A stretch of 37,957 nt of DNA from Synechococcus sp. AG-679-A04 (GTDB lineage: Bacteria > Cyanobacteriota > Cyanobacteriia > PCC-6307 > Cyanobiaceae): NCBI GenBank assembly GCA_003210775.1, contig QCUI01000013.1, forward strand, positions 1 to 37,957. Direction: 5' to 3'. Below the pieces are notes generated by a model. It saw only the letters and a list, made by a program, of their open reading frames with translations, did not search any database and was not told the origin of the DNA. Shown here one piece after another: positions 24,519-33,176 of the stretch (positions are counted from its first letter, which is position 1; the number at the start of each line of letters is the position of its first letter). The position numbers and the translations under genes were made by a program.

Positions 24519-26093
24519 TCAGGCCGTTAGCAGTTCGCGGGATGTGCTGGGCTCCTCAGGCGGCAACGATTCCAGCTGTTCACGGATTTCGCGTTGCACG
24601 ATTGCGCGGTATTCGAGGAAGTGCTCGTTGTGTGCCAGCACCACCAGGAATTGCTCAAGCATCGCTGGATTGCGTCGAGCCATGCTGAGCATGTAGCGCC
24701 AGAAGCGACTGCGGGTATCGCGTTTAATCCCCTGCCTCCAGACCACGATGGATAGGGCCTTGATGTCAGTCCAGGTTGGCAGCTTGGATGTGCCTTTCCA
24801 GCGGGGGGCTCCCATCTTCAGGTAGTAGGAGTAAACGCGATCCATGTACGCGTTGGGTTCGTAGAGAGCACAGAAGGCATCGACATATTCATTGGCGATG
24901 TCCCGGATCGGGCGAGTTGGTTTGAAATTCAGCAGGTTGGTCTGATTCACACCCTTGGCGGCGGACTTGTCCTGGATCAGACGCCCCTCTTTCTCGAGGC
25001 GATGCCAGAGCGCGGTGTTCGGAAGCGCTTGCAGCATGCCCATCATGGCTGCAGGAATTCCGGTTCTGGTCACGAAGTCGACTATGCGTCGGCCTGCCCC
25101 GTCTTTTTCACCATCGAAACCGATGATGAAACCTGCCATCACGCGGATGCCATTCGCCGTGATTCGGTCAACGGCCGCATCTAATGGGTTGCGTGTGTTC
25201 TGAAGCTTTCTGGAGGTTGCGAGACTGGCCTCATCCGGAGTCTCGATGCCGAGGAACACACTCTCAAAGCGTGCTTCATGCATCATGCGCATCATCTCTT
25301 CGTCATCGGCAAGGTCCACCGACGCTTCAGTCGCGAAGCTGAAGGGATAGCCCCGCTCTTCCTGCCAGCTTTTGATCTGTGGCAGCAACAGCTTGGCGTT
25401 GCGCTTGTTGCCGATGAAGTTGTCGTCCACAAGGAAGATGGATCGCCTCCAGCCCAGGTTGTACAAGCTCTGGAGCTCAGCGATCAGCTGCTCAGGATTC
25501 TTTGTGCGTGGTTTGCGTCCATAGAGAACGATGATGTCGCAGAACTCGCAATTGAAGGGACAGCCCCTCGAGAACTGCACACTCATCGAGTCGTAAGCAT
25601 CGAGCTGCAGTAGGTCGAAGCGGGGAATCGGAGTTGCTGTGACATCGGGTTTTTCTCCTTCTGAGCTGAATCGACCGCTGTTATCACCTCTTTGGATGGC
25701 CTCGATGAACATTGGAAGGGTGATTTCACCTTCATCAAGCACTTTGAAGTCGGCCTGTTCGATTTCCGGCGCATCCGGCGTGGAACTGGCGTAGGGGCCT
25801 CCCACGGCTACTGGTAATCCGCGGCGCTTGGCTTCGGCGATTTGAATCTGCATATCGTCCTTTTGGACGATCATTCCTGAGATCACCACCAGCTCGGCCC
25901 AATTCCACTCCTCTTCAATGATCTCCCGAACGTTGCGGTCGACGAGCTTCATGTCCCATTCCTGAGGCAGCAGTGCAGCCACGGTCACCAGTCCCAGGGG
26001 AGGGAGCAGCACCTTGCGATTCACCAGTTCCAGGATCTTCTCGTAACTCCAGAAAGTCTTCGGGAAGAGGGGATAAATAAATAAGGTGCGCAT
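24519..26093 (-). CDS. B12-binding-domain radical SAM protein with DUF4070 C-terminus
   Basis: This 524-residue protein has an N-terminal cobalamin-binding-type Rossmann domain (1-140; VAVGGPYASS, VLDEGEITLP). The radical SAM domain carries the cluster motif CPFNCEFC (C178, C182, C185), then FLVDDNFIGNK and FLGIETPDEASL. A DUF4070-type C-terminal domain follows. The DxHxxG cobalamin-ligand motif is absent (the site reads DRNVRE), as in hopanoid methylase-like members, so base-off B12 binding is not assured. Such enzymes often methylate unactivated carbons, but the substrate here is unknown. The ATG at 26093 follows a GGATAAATAAATAAGGTGCGC leader-proximal AT-rich stretch only on the plus strand; no clear Shine-Dalgarno site is seen. 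Confidence 0.88.
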   Translation of the reverse strand: MRTLFIYPLFPKTFWSYEKILELVNRKVLLPPLGLVTVAALLPQEWDMKLVDRNVREIIEEEWNWAELVVISGMIVQKDDMQIQIAEAKRRGLPVAVGGPYASSTPDAPEIEQADFKVLDEGEITLPMFIEAIQRGDNSGRFSSEGEKPDVTATPIPRFDLLQLDAYDSMSVQFSRGCPFNCEFCDIIVLYGRKPRTKNPEQLIAELQSLYNLGWRRSIFLVDDNFIGNKRNAKLLLPQIKSWQEERGYPFSFATEASVDLADDEEMMRMMHEARFESVFLGIETPDEASLATSRKLQNTRNPLDAAVDRITANGIRVMAGFIIGFDGEKDGAGRRIVDFVTRTGIPAAMMGMLQALPNTALWHRLEKEGRLIQDKSAAKGVNQTNLLNFKPTRPIRDIANEYVDAFCALYEPNAYMDRVYSYYLKMGAPRWKGTSKLPTWTDIKALSIVVWRQGIKRDTRSRFWRYMLSMARRNPAMLEQFLVVLAHNEHFLEYRAIVQREIREQLESLPPEEPSTSRELLTA

Positions 26094-26252
26094 GATCCGT
26101 GGCGAGGAAGGTGGGCCTTTCTGTGATGTGCGGTTGACCCTGCGGACAGAACCTTCCGTCTTTATTTGATTTCGTTGTGCAGAAGCTTAAGGGGGATCGG
26201 CTGATTCCAGACCTAATCTCTGATCTAATAGGTGCTGCAATCTGTGACAGGC

Positions 26253-26345
26253 ATGGGCGTCCTCATCTACGTGGGTCTGGTCGGAGCCGGACTGGCAACT
26301 GCTGTGACGATCAGTTTTGTTCTGCGCCGGATCAAACTGATTTGA
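26253..26345 (+). CDS. petL: Cytochrome b6-f complex subunit PetL
   Basis: This 30-residue single-helix peptide begins MGVLIYVGLVGAGLA and ends LRRIKLI. One membrane helix, the small size and the Arg/Lys-Leu-Ile end match PetL, the peripheral small subunit that stabilises dimeric cytochrome b6-f. The ATG at 26253 has only a weak AGG close upstream. The last 14 bases overlap the end of the MFS gene on the opposite strand. Genes this short are easily missed. The identity rests on the C-terminal IKLI and overall pattern; other single-helix photosynthetic subunits (PetN, PetG, PetM) have different sequences. Confidence 0.82.
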   Translation: MGVLIYVGLVGAGLATAVTISFVLRRIKLI

Positions 26346-27558
26346 CTTCGGTCAGCACAGAGCCGCCCCGGCGCCAGATCTCAAGCAGTGCAAGAACAAC
26401 ACCAAGAGTGCCGCTGATGGCGAAGGTTGCCTGAAGCCCGATTGTCACTGTGAGTTGCGCGGCGATCAGACCACTGAGCCCACCGCCACCCAGAAAGGCA
26501 ATTTGGCCAAGACCTGCCATACGCCCTCGCAGTATCTGGGTCGAACCCACCTGGGTGATCAAATTGCTGCTGCTCAGAAGCCCTGCGGTACCTGCTCCGA
26601 TTAAGAGCGTCATGGCAAGCAAGAAGGGCACATCACCTCCAATGGCCATCCCCAGCTGAGCCACGGCGGTGACTAATGCAAACCCTGCCAGGGTCAGAGA
26701 CGGTCTTCGGCAGAAACGATGACTGTTGCGTTGCAGTAGCAGTCCACCAGCAATGCTTCCCAGGGCCAGAACGCTTGTGAAAGCTGCAAGATCCATCGGT
26801 GTATTCCCTAACTCACGAGCGGCGATCAAGGGCCCAAGTCCAGGGTGGAAGAACCCCACCACACACATCAAGCCGGTGAACATCAGCACGTGCCTCAGGG
26901 TGCTGCCGCATTCCCGCCAGGCCACCCGTAACGACGCCTTTTCCCCAGGAGCACTGCGCTCCTCCAGTTCCGTTTTCGGATTCAGCAGCCAGATCACACT
27001 GGCGATCGGGAACAGATAAGTGGCTGCATCCAGAGTGAGCGCCGTGGTCGGACCCGCCAGAGTGATCAGTAGGCCTCCCAGAAGGGGGCCCACCAGCTTG
27101 CCGACGTTGAAGACCACCGAGAAGCTTGTCAGGAAGGGTGCCAGCTCGGAGTTGTCGTCCACCAGCAGAGCGCAGTACTTATTGCGAGCCGTGAGTTCAT
27201 AGGCACCGGCAATGCCCACCAGCAACGTGCTGGCCAGCAGCATCAAGACCTGTGCTTGTCCGTCGAAGATCGGGATGGAAAGCGCTCCCAGCAGGCTTGC
27301 GCATAGCAGTGCCCACTGTGCCTGGATTAACACTCGCTCACAGCCAACCCGATCGGTGCGCACGCCTGCCGGGCCGCTTACCAAAATTGTGGGAAGGGAG
27401 AGTGCGGCAAAATTCAGCGCCAGCACCATGGGTGCCTTGGTCTCATCCATCAGGATCCAGCCCTTGGCGGTGAGCCCTGCGAATGAACCGGCAGTGCTCA
27501 AGCCCGATGCGATCAGGAAGATGATGCGTTGGCGTGCATGTGATGAAGGGTGGCTCAA
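26332..27558 (-). CDS. MFS transporter, EntS/TMS-effector type
   Basis: This 408-residue protein has about 12 hydrophobic helices and belongs to the major facilitator superfamily branch of enterobactin exporter EntS and related effector permeases. Visible marks are [23 protein letters not shown] (motif A-like loop between helices 2 and 3), [17 protein letters not shown] and [14 protein letters not shown]. It probably exports a small molecule using the proton gradient; the substrate is unknown. The ATG at 27558 overlaps the rimO stop as ATGA, so it is translated from the same message. Its end overlaps petL on the other strand by 14 bases. Confidence 0.88.
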   Translation of the reverse strand: MSHPSSHARQRIIFLIASGLSTAGSFAGLTAKGWILMDETKAPMVLALNFAALSLPTILVSGPAGVRTDRVGCERVLIQAQWALLCASLLGALSIPIFDGQAQVLMLLASTLLVGIAGAYELTARNKYCALLVDDNSELAPFLTSFSVVFNVGKLVGPLLGGLLITLAGPTTALTLDAATYLFPIASVIWLLNPKTELEERSAPGEKASLRVAWRECGSTLRHVLMFTGLMCVVGFFHPGLGPLIAARELGNTPMDLAAFTSVLALGSIAGGLLLQRNSHRFCRRPSLTLAGFALVTAVAQLGMAIGGDVPFLLAMTLLIGAGTAGLLSSSNLITQVGSTQILRGRMAGLGQIAFLGGGGLSGLIAAQLTVTIGLQATFAISGTLGVVLALLEIWRRGGSVLTEVKSV

Positions 27559-28955
27559 TGGCTGGTGCGTGCTGAGGCCACCATTTCGGTTGCTCCCACG
27601 ATTTCGCCGCTCAGGTCGTAAATGTCGGCTGCGTTGATTCGAACTGGAACCATGCTTCCGGGCCCTGCTTGCATGCCATCCGCGCGTGGCTGGACCTGCA
27701 CTTCGCCATCCACTTCAGGTGCGAAGCGTGCGCAGCGGCCAATCATGGCTCCTGTGCTCGGGTTGTGCTGCTCGATCAGCACATCCACGGTGCGTCCCAC
27801 CCAGCGAGTGTTGGCTTCGGCTGAGATTGGTTGTTGCAGGGTCATCAGCCGATCTTTCCTGGCGGTGGCAATCTCGGCTGGCACCGGATTCGGGAGCTTG
27901 GCCGCGGCGGTTCCTTCCTCCGCTGAGTAAGTGAACACCCCAACGTGATCGAATCGCTGGCTCTCAAGGAACCCAGCCAGGTGGTCAAATTGCTCCTCTG
28001 TCTCACCGGGGAAGCCCACGATCAGCGTGGTGCGCATCACGGCATCCGGCAGCTGCTCCCGCAATTGATTCATCAACCGTTCGTTGACATCCGCCTGCCA
28101 TGGACGGTTCATGGCCCTCAGCACCTTCGGGTGGCTGTGCTGGAGAGGGAGATCGAGATAGGGAAGAACGTTAGGGACTTCTCTGTAAGCCGAGATCACT
28201 TCAGGTGTCAGGCCTGTGGGGTAGGCGTAATGAACCCGGATCCAGGGAATCTCCACTTCGCCGAGGGCCCTGAGAAGATCCGCAAGGCGAGGGCGTCCGT
28301 AGATGTCCAGTCCGTAATTGGTGGTGATCTGGCTGATCAGAATCAGTTCCTGAACGCCCTGCTCAGCAAGTTGATGGGCTTCTGTCACGATCGATTCGAT
28401 CGTTCTTGAACGCTGATTGCCGCGCAGATGCGGAATGATGCAAAACGCGCAGCGATAATCGCAACCTTCGGCCACTTTGAGGTAGGCAACCGCTTCTCCA
28501 GTGGTGCGATACCTAGGCAGTGTTTCATCGCCGACGAATGTCGGGTTCTTGCTGACCTGATTGACGCGTTCCCCGGCTTCGACCCGCTCAAGAACCGCCA
28601 CGATGTGCTGGTAATCGCCAGTGCCGACAATGGCTTTGGCTTCCGGCAGGGAGTCGAGCAGCTCCTCCTGAAAATGCTGTGCCAGACAGCCGGCGATGAT
28701 CAGTTCCTTTCCTTGCTCAGCGAGTCCCACCAGGGTGCGGACTGATTCTTCCCGTGCTTCCTGGATAAAGCTGCAGGTGTTCACAACCACCAAGTTGGCG
28801 TCATTTTCGTCACTGCTGACGCCATAGCCCGCTTGCGTCAGCAGGCCGAGCATGTGTTCAGTGTCGACTCGGTTCTTTTCGCATCCCAGATGTGCGAAAG
28901 CCACGGTCGGCCGTGTGCTGACCATGTCGCGTCCGGGAGGTTGGTCCGGTGACAT
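27555..28955 (-). CDS. rimO: Ribosomal protein S12 methylthiotransferase
   Basis: This 466-residue radical SAM enzyme adds a methylthio group to Asp of ribosomal protein S12. The N-terminal UPF0004 domain has [13 protein letters not shown] (C25) and [16 protein letters not shown]. The radical SAM motif is [16 protein letters not shown], and a C-terminal TRAM domain covers roughly the last 70 residues. The frame is open to 29066, but that would run into the divergent VKOR gene. ATG at 28955 (MSPDQPP) or 28925 (MVSTRPT) precede the conserved VAFAHLGC; I prefer 28955. Neither has a clear ribosome-binding site. MiaB is the sister family, but the LGCEKN form and PHLRG fit RimO. Confidence 0.93.
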   Translation of the reverse strand: MSPDQPPGRDMVSTRPTVAFAHLGCEKNRVDTEHMLGLLTQAGYGVSSDENDANLVVVNTCSFIQEAREESVRTLVGLAEQGKELIIAGCLAQHFQEELLDSLPEAKAIVGTGDYQHIVAVLERVEAGERVNQVSKNPTFVGDETLPRYRTTGEAVAYLKVAEGCDYRCAFCIIPHLRGNQRSRTIESIVTEAHQLAEQGVQELILISQITTNYGLDIYGRPRLADLLRALGEVEIPWIRVHYAYPTGLTPEVISAYREVPNVLPYLDLPLQHSHPKVLRAMNRPWQADVNERLMNQLREQLPDAVMRTTLIVGFPGETEEQFDHLAGFLESQRFDHVGVFTYSAEEGTAAAKLPNPVPAEIATARKDRLMTLQQPISAEANTRWVGRTVDVLIEQHNPSTGAMIGRCARFAPEVDGEVQVQPRADGMQAGPGSMVPVRINAADIYDLSGEIVGATEMVASARTSH

Positions 28956-29030
28956 GGGCACTGCGCATCGACTTTCACCATAAATCTCGTGCTGATTGCT
29001 GCCAAAATTTGAGTAATCCGTTCCGTGCGC

Positions 29031-29972
29031 ATGGGCACCACCCGACTCACCAGCCGACGTCGCCAAGACCAGGGCTTCAAATGGGCGCGCATCAGCATGG
29101 CGGTGCTGGCAACCGTCGGGGTGATCGACACGGGTTCGATCACCCTTAAGCGTTGGGGGATGCTCGGTGACCTCACCTGCCCGATGGGCGGAGATGGTTG
29201 CGACATGGTCCTGAACAGTCCCTGGGGAACCCTTGCCCAGACGGAGGCCTTCAGCATCCCGCTGTCTTTTGCCGGTCTGCTTGCTTACCTCGCTGTTCTG
29301 GTGATGGCTCTTGTGCCGTTGCTGCCGGGATTGATGGAGAACCGTAGTGATCTGTCCCGGCGCACCTGGTGGGGACTGTTCACCGTTTCCCTGGGAATGG
29401 CTGTCTTCAGCTTGGTTCTGCTGGGCTTGATGGTCTTCAAGATTCAGGCCTTCTGTTTCTTTTGTGTGCTTTCAGCGACATTGTCGATTCTGTTGCTGAT
29501 CCTTTCCGTGATCGGCGGTGGATGGGACGACCCCTCTCAGCTGTTTTTTCGCGGCATTCTCCTGGCTTTGGCAGTGTTGCTCGGCAGCCTGATTTGGGCC
29601 TCGGTTCTGGACCCTGAACGGCCCGAAGCTGCCGTGACCGGTCCTGGTGCACCTCCGCTTGTGACGACCGAAAGCACTCCTGCCAAGGTCGCGCTTGCTG
29701 AACATCTCACCGCCATGGGAGCTGTCATGTACAGCGCCTACTGGTGTCCTCACTGTCATGAGCAGAAGGAGGACTTCGGTTCAGAAGCCGCCAACAAACT
29801 CACCGTCGTTGAATGTGCTGAGGATGGTCAGAACAGTCAACGCGCTCTCTGCCAGAGCAAGAAGATCGAAGGTTTCCCCACCTGGGAGATCAATGGAAAG
29901 CTTGATTCAGGTGTCAAAGATCTGAAAACCCTTGCAGGTTTGTCCGGCTTCAAAGGAGACACCAACTTCTGA
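29031..29972 (+). CDS. VKOR-thioredoxin fusion (disulfide-forming enzyme)
   Basis: This 313-residue protein joins a four- to five-helix vitamin K epoxide reductase homologue to a periplasmic/lumenal thioredoxin-like domain. The loop cysteines C50 and C57 ([10 protein letters not shown]), the membrane CFFC centre (C142/C145) and the thioredoxin CPHC (C239/C242) are all present. A further Cys pair (C262, C274) could be the thioredoxin-domain structural disulfide. In cyanobacteria this fusion oxidises exported proteins and passes electrons to quinone. Start codons are GTG 29025 or ATG 29031; I chose ATG. It is divergent from rimO (75 bases between starts) and convergent with nadB (57-base gap). 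Confidence 0.93.
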   Translation: MGTTRLTSRRRQDQGFKWARISMAVLATVGVIDTGSITLKRWGMLGDLTCPMGGDGCDMVLNSPWGTLAQTEAFSIPLSFAGLLAYLAVLVMALVPLLPGLMENRSDLSRRTWWGLFTVSLGMAVFSLVLLGLMVFKIQAFCFFCVLSATLSILLLILSVIGGGWDDPSQLFFRGILLALAVLLGSLIWASVLDPERPEAAVTGPGAPPLVTTESTPAKVALAEHLTAMGAVMYSAYWCPHCHEQKEDFGSEAANKLTVVECAEDGQNSQRALCQSKKIEGFPTWEINGKLDSGVKDLKTLAGLSGFKGDTNF

Positions 29973-30029
29973 ACGCCCTTCCACCTCTGAAGAGCCCACT
30001 GTCTGCCCATTGTCTGCCGCGCCTGTTGG

Positions 30030-31715
30030 TTATTCAGTGACGCTGCGGGTTCCGATCCCTTCTCCTCTCGCCTGCCGACTGTGTCGGCGCCACTGGGGAA
30101 GGGAACAGGGGGCATCGCTGCGGAAATGTCCTCCCCGACTTTCGGTTCTGAACAGACAGGCTTCCAGCAGCAGAGCAGTCGTGCGTTGCCGATGGATGAG
30201 ATCAAGTAGCAGGTTCAGTTCCTGGCGACTGGGCTCCTCCAGCTCCAGCAGTTGTTGATGGGATTGGCGGTTGACCACGCAGAGCAGCTCTTCCTGCTCG
30301 AGGGGGGCCATGGCCCTCCTGGTCCACTGAAGCAGTGTCTTCATCCCAGCTACGGAGCGATTGACTCCGGCCACATCCCAGCACTGTTCACTCAGCTGGT
30401 CGATGCTGCGTGTGAGCTCGCCGATGCTGGTGTTGCTGCGGGCATTGATCTGACAGGTGCTGATTGTGTCTCTTCGATTTCTCCAGTGCTCTCTTTCGTC
30501 TTCTGAAACAGCAGGCAGGTCGATCGCTCCCAGTTGGCGAGCAAAGACCAGGCACTCCATCAATGAGTTGCTGGCAAGACGATTGGCACCGTGTAGCCCG
30601 GTGCAGGCCACCTCTCCCACTGCATAGAGGCCTGGCAGTGATGTGGCGGCATTGAGGTCCGTTGCCACTCCTCCCATCCAGTAATGGGCTGCAGGCGCCA
30701 CGGGGATTGGTTGCTTAAGAGGATTGAGATTGTGGTTGCGGCACCGCTCCAGAATTGTTGGGAAGCGCCGCTCAGCCTGGTCGCGGGGAATCCCTGAAAG
30801 GTCAAGGCCGATGTGGTCGATGCCCTGGAGGCGCATGCTTTTCAAGAGCGCTCGGCTGACCTGGTCTCTGGGGGCGAGATCAGCCCCTGGGAGGTCAGAG
30901 ACCGGACTGTTCCCAGCGGCGTCCACGAGTCGTCCTCCTTCACCGCGCACGGCCTCGGAGATCAGAAAGCAGGGAGCTCCAGGAAGCTGCAGAGCAGTGG
31001 GATGAAACTGAACGAACTCGAGATCTTCAACCGCAGCCCCGGCAGCCCAGGCCAGGGCGATGCCCTCCCCTGCGGCTTGAGCTGGATTGGTGGTGTTGGT
31101 ATAGAGGTGACCTCCGCCTCCAGTGGCCAGGACCACTGCTCTGGATCGGATCCATTGCAGCCTGAAACCATCCAGCACCTGGACGCCGCAGCACCGCCCG
31201 TTCTCCACCCAGAGCTGGCTTACGCGAACACCCCTCCGATGCAGCAATCCAGGCCTCTGCTCGGCATGCTGTCGAAGCACATCCACCAGTGCATGGCCAG
31301 TTCTGTCCTGCACGTGCAGCACTCGGTGATGACTGTGTGCTGCCTCGAGGGTGGTGGCCAGGCTCCCGTCACTGTTGCGATCAAAATCCATTCCCAGCTC
31401 GAGCAGCCTGTCGACACATTGCGGTGCCTTCTCAACGAGAAGACGGACGGAATCACCGTCGCAAATGCCAGCACCGGCGTGGATGGTGTCTGTCGCATGG
31501 CTGCCGCTGTTGTCATCGCGACGCGTTACGGACGCGATCCCTCCCTGGGCCCATCGGCTCGATGAGCGCCGGCTGGTGTTGCGATTGACAAGCAGCACTC
31601 GCAGCCCGTCCGGCAGTTCAATGCAGGTCATCAGGCCTGCGGCCCCTGCACCAACCACCACGACGTCCCAGGGACCTGAGGGGATGGGTTCGTTGCCAGG
31701 GCTGGAGGGTTTCAT
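30030..31715 (-). CDS. nadB: L-aspartate oxidase
   Basis: This 561-residue FAD enzyme oxidises aspartate to iminoaspartate, the first step of de novo NAD synthesis. Marks: the VVVGAGAAGL dinucleotide motif (19-28), SSSRWAQGGIA, VLATGGGGHLY, DLEFVQFHPTAL, SEAVRGEGG, PVAPAAHYWMGGV and HGANRLASNSLMECL near residue 390. The succinate-dehydrogenase-like C-terminal domain is present. The ATG at 31715 has no Shine-Dalgarno site. Its leader is unusual: the psbU terminator hairpin ends nine bases upstream of the start codon. nadB must either be reached by read-through or have its own promoter within or beyond the hairpin. Confidence 0.95.
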   Translation of the reverse strand: MKPSSPGNEPIPSGPWDVVVVGAGAAGLMTCIELPDGLRVLLVNRNTSRRSSSRWAQGGIASVTRRDDNSGSHATDTIHAGAGICDGDSVRLLVEKAPQCVDRLLELGMDFDRNSDGSLATTLEAAHSHHRVLHVQDRTGHALVDVLRQHAEQRPGLLHRRGVRVSQLWVENGRCCGVQVLDGFRLQWIRSRAVVLATGGGGHLYTNTTNPAQAAGEGIALAWAAGAAVEDLEFVQFHPTALQLPGAPCFLISEAVRGEGGRLVDAAGNSPVSDLPGADLAPRDQVSRALLKSMRLQGIDHIGLDLSGIPRDQAERRFPTILERCRNHNLNPLKQPIPVAPAAHYWMGGVATDLNAATSLPGLYAVGEVACTGLHGANRLASNSLMECLVFARQLGAIDLPAVSEDEREHWRNRRDTISTCQINARSNTSIGELTRSIDQLSEQCWDVAGVNRSVAGMKTLLQWTRRAMAPLEQEELLCVVNRQSHQQLLELEEPSRQELNLLLDLIHRQRTTALLLEACLFRTESRGGHFRSDAPCSLPQWRRHSRQARGEGIGTRSVTE

Positions 31716-31724
31716 TTCAGCACC

Positions 31725-31753
31725 AAAAAACCGCCGGGTTGTCCGGCGGTTTT
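31725..31753 (-). terminator. Rho-independent terminator after psbU, abutting nadB
   Basis: On the minus strand an 11-bp perfect stem (31753-31743 with 31737-31727) around a 5-base loop is followed by a T-run (six A on the plus strand, 31730-31725). It lies 54-82 bases after the psbU stop. The end of the T-run is nine bases before the nadB ATG. Confidence 0.88.
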
Positions 31754-31806
31754 ACCGCAATCCAAGCAATCCAATCAGTGGCGATCGGTGTTTTCAGTGA
31801 GCTGCC

Positions 31807-32184
31807 TCAGCGGTACTGGCCATCATTGATGCGATCGAAACCCTCGTTGAGAGCAATCGATGGTTCTGTGACGGTGAAATTGTCGCGGTATTTCTCGAAC
31901 AGCTCTTTCTGGCGCTCCGTGAGATCAAGAGAAAGAACGTCATCAACGCTCTCGTAGGGGCCACCCAGCACGATCTTGCCGGCCAGGGTGGGATACATGC
32001 CAGGGAACTGCTGGAAACGACGCACGGAGGAATTGTTCAGATCGACCTTTTCGCCACGCTCTGCGATCTTGTCGTCAGCCACGTTGCGGATGTCAGCAGC
32101 CTGAACGCTCGCTGGTAGTAGCAGGCCCATCAGCAGGCCTGCCATCACAAGAATGCCTGTCAGCCAGGACAGCAGACGCTTCAT
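31807..32184 (-). CDS. psbU: Photosystem II 12 kDa extrinsic protein
   Basis: This 125-residue precursor has a Sec-type signal peptide (KRLLSWLTGILVMAGLLMGLLLP, cleavage after SVQA near residue 29). The mature protein binds the lumenal face of photosystem II and stabilises the oxygen-evolving Mn cluster. ADIRNVADDKIAERGEKVDLNN, FQQFPGMYPTLAGKIV and YESVDDVLSL are family hallmarks built on a helix-hairpin-helix-like fold. The ATG at 32184 has a good ribosome-binding site (GGAGAG). A perfect 15-bp palindrome lies about 37 bases upstream, and a strong terminator follows. The gene is thus a self-contained transcription unit. Confidence 0.97.
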   Translation of the reverse strand: MKRLLSWLTGILVMAGLLMGLLLPASVQAADIRNVADDKIAERGEKVDLNNSSVRRFQQFPGMYPTLAGKIVLGGPYESVDDVLSLDLTERQKELFEKYRDNFTVTEPSIALNEGFDRINDGQYR

Positions 32185-32188
32185 GGAA

Positions 32189-32194
32189 CTCTCC
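32189..32194 (-). promoter_or_regulatory. psbU: psbU ribosome-binding site
   Basis: GGAGAG on the minus strand, four bases before the ATG (GGAG core six bases before it). It is one of the few strong Shine-Dalgarno sites here, in keeping with a highly expressed gene. Confidence 0.75.
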
Positions 32195-32220
32195 GTCTAG
32201 AAGATCGGAACGGGATGGTT

Positions 32221-32235
32221 ACCGGCATTGCCGGT
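32221..32235. repeat. Palindrome in the psbU leader
   Basis: ACCGGCATTGCCGGT: 7-base arms around one central base. The nine-base part CATTGCCGG (32226-32234) recurs at 32255-32263, 29 bases further upstream of psbU. It could be a regulator site or form a hairpin in the 5' leader. Confidence 0.6.
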
Positions 32236-32301
32236 TTGCAAACCTTACAAGTGCCATTGCCGGGATCTGTTGCAAGGGGTCCCAGTTTTTTGCAGATCGT
32301 T

Positions 32302-33075
32302 TCAGACCAGGCCGCTGAGTTCAGGTGCCAGCAGAGACAGCGACAGAAACAATCCGTCAATCAGGAGAGTCGTGAACAGCACAGCCGACGCCACAGCCCA
32401 GGCTTTGTCATTTGCTGCCGACAGACTGCTGCGATATCTGCAGTACTGAACGAACTGAATAATGATCACTCCTGCTGCGGTGACCGTCAGCAGCGAGGTT
32501 GGTCTTAGTACAAACGCTGCAGCGTCCTGAAGGAGACCAGTTGCTTCTGCAGCAGAGGCTCCAATGACTGCAGGCCAGAGGGCCATAACACCTGTGAGGG
32601 CCATGGCCAGATCAGTGAAAGCGGTTCCCAGCAGAGAAGTCAAATAGAAGGCGCACCCAAGACGCCATCGCGTTCCCAGCCCGGTGATCGCCAAAGGCAA
32701 AGCAAAAGCTTCAACAGGCAGGTGCAACAGTGGATGAATTGCAAGCCATCCCCAGAACAGGCTGCCAGCCAGCCAGCTGCCACTGAAGCCAACCAGCAGT
32801 GCTCCGAACTCCTTCCATTTGTTGGGTGCGATCGAATTGGTGATCACGCCCACTGAAAGGAGCACAAGACCGAACAGACTGGAGGTGAAGGGCTGTTCGC
32901 GCACCCAGGGTGCCTGAACAAATACAGGCAGCACCACGAGCATGGATGCCCAGAAGGGCAGCCCGGCCATTCCAAGAGCAATCGGCTGGACCGGCTCAGC
33001 AAGGGCTTGGTTGCGTATCAGCCCACTGAACAACGATCCACTCCCGCCTGAATCTGAAGAAAGGACTGTGACCAT
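32302..33075 (-). CDS. DUF3120 integral membrane protein
   Basis: The protein has 257 residues from the ATG at 33075, which has GAGGTG ten bases upstream; the frame continues to 33123 but without a better start. Six to seven hydrophobic helices are visible, with PFWASMLVVLPVFVQAPWVR, LHLPVEAFALPLAI and the late VIIIQFVQYCRYRS. This matches the cyanobacterial DUF3120 family, which has no known role. It has no sequence motif of a transporter family that I recognise. It is divergent from uppP with about 100 bases between starts and ends 117 bases before the psbU start. Confidence 0.8.
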   Translation of the reverse strand: MVTVLSSDSGGSGSLFSGLIRNQALAEPVQPIALGMAGLPFWASMLVVLPVFVQAPWVREQPFTSSLFGLVLLSVGVITNSIAPNKWKEFGALLVGFSGSWLAGSLFWGWLAIHPLLHLPVEAFALPLAITGLGTRWRLGCAFYLTSLLGTAFTDLAMALTGVMALWPAVIGASAAEATGLLQDAAAFVLRPTSLLTVTAAGVIIIQFVQYCRYRSSLSAANDKAWAVASAVLFTTLLIDGLFLSLSLLAPELSGLV

Positions 33076-33164
33076 AGAAGATTTGCACCTCATTGAGCGT
33101 TTTTGTGAGGCGTCTGATGTCATTCGACGTTGGGTAGGGCGATAGCGTCCTCAAACTTGTGTTC

Positions 33165-33168
33165 AGGA
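33165..33168 (+). promoter_or_regulatory. uppP: Ribosome-binding site choosing the uppP start
   Basis: AGGA lies eight bases before the GTG at 33177, whereas the in-frame GTG at 33159 has no such site. This supports the shorter protein beginning MSEPG. Confidence 0.5.
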
Positions 33169-33176
33169 CTTCAGAG

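Noticed and set aside
28956-29066. N-terminal extension of rimO to 29066
   Set aside because: It would overlap the VKOR gene start and has a composition unlike RimO; starts at 28955 or 28925 fit better.
30813-31565. 250-codon open frame antisense to nadB
   Set aside because: nadB is unambiguous; this frame has no motif.
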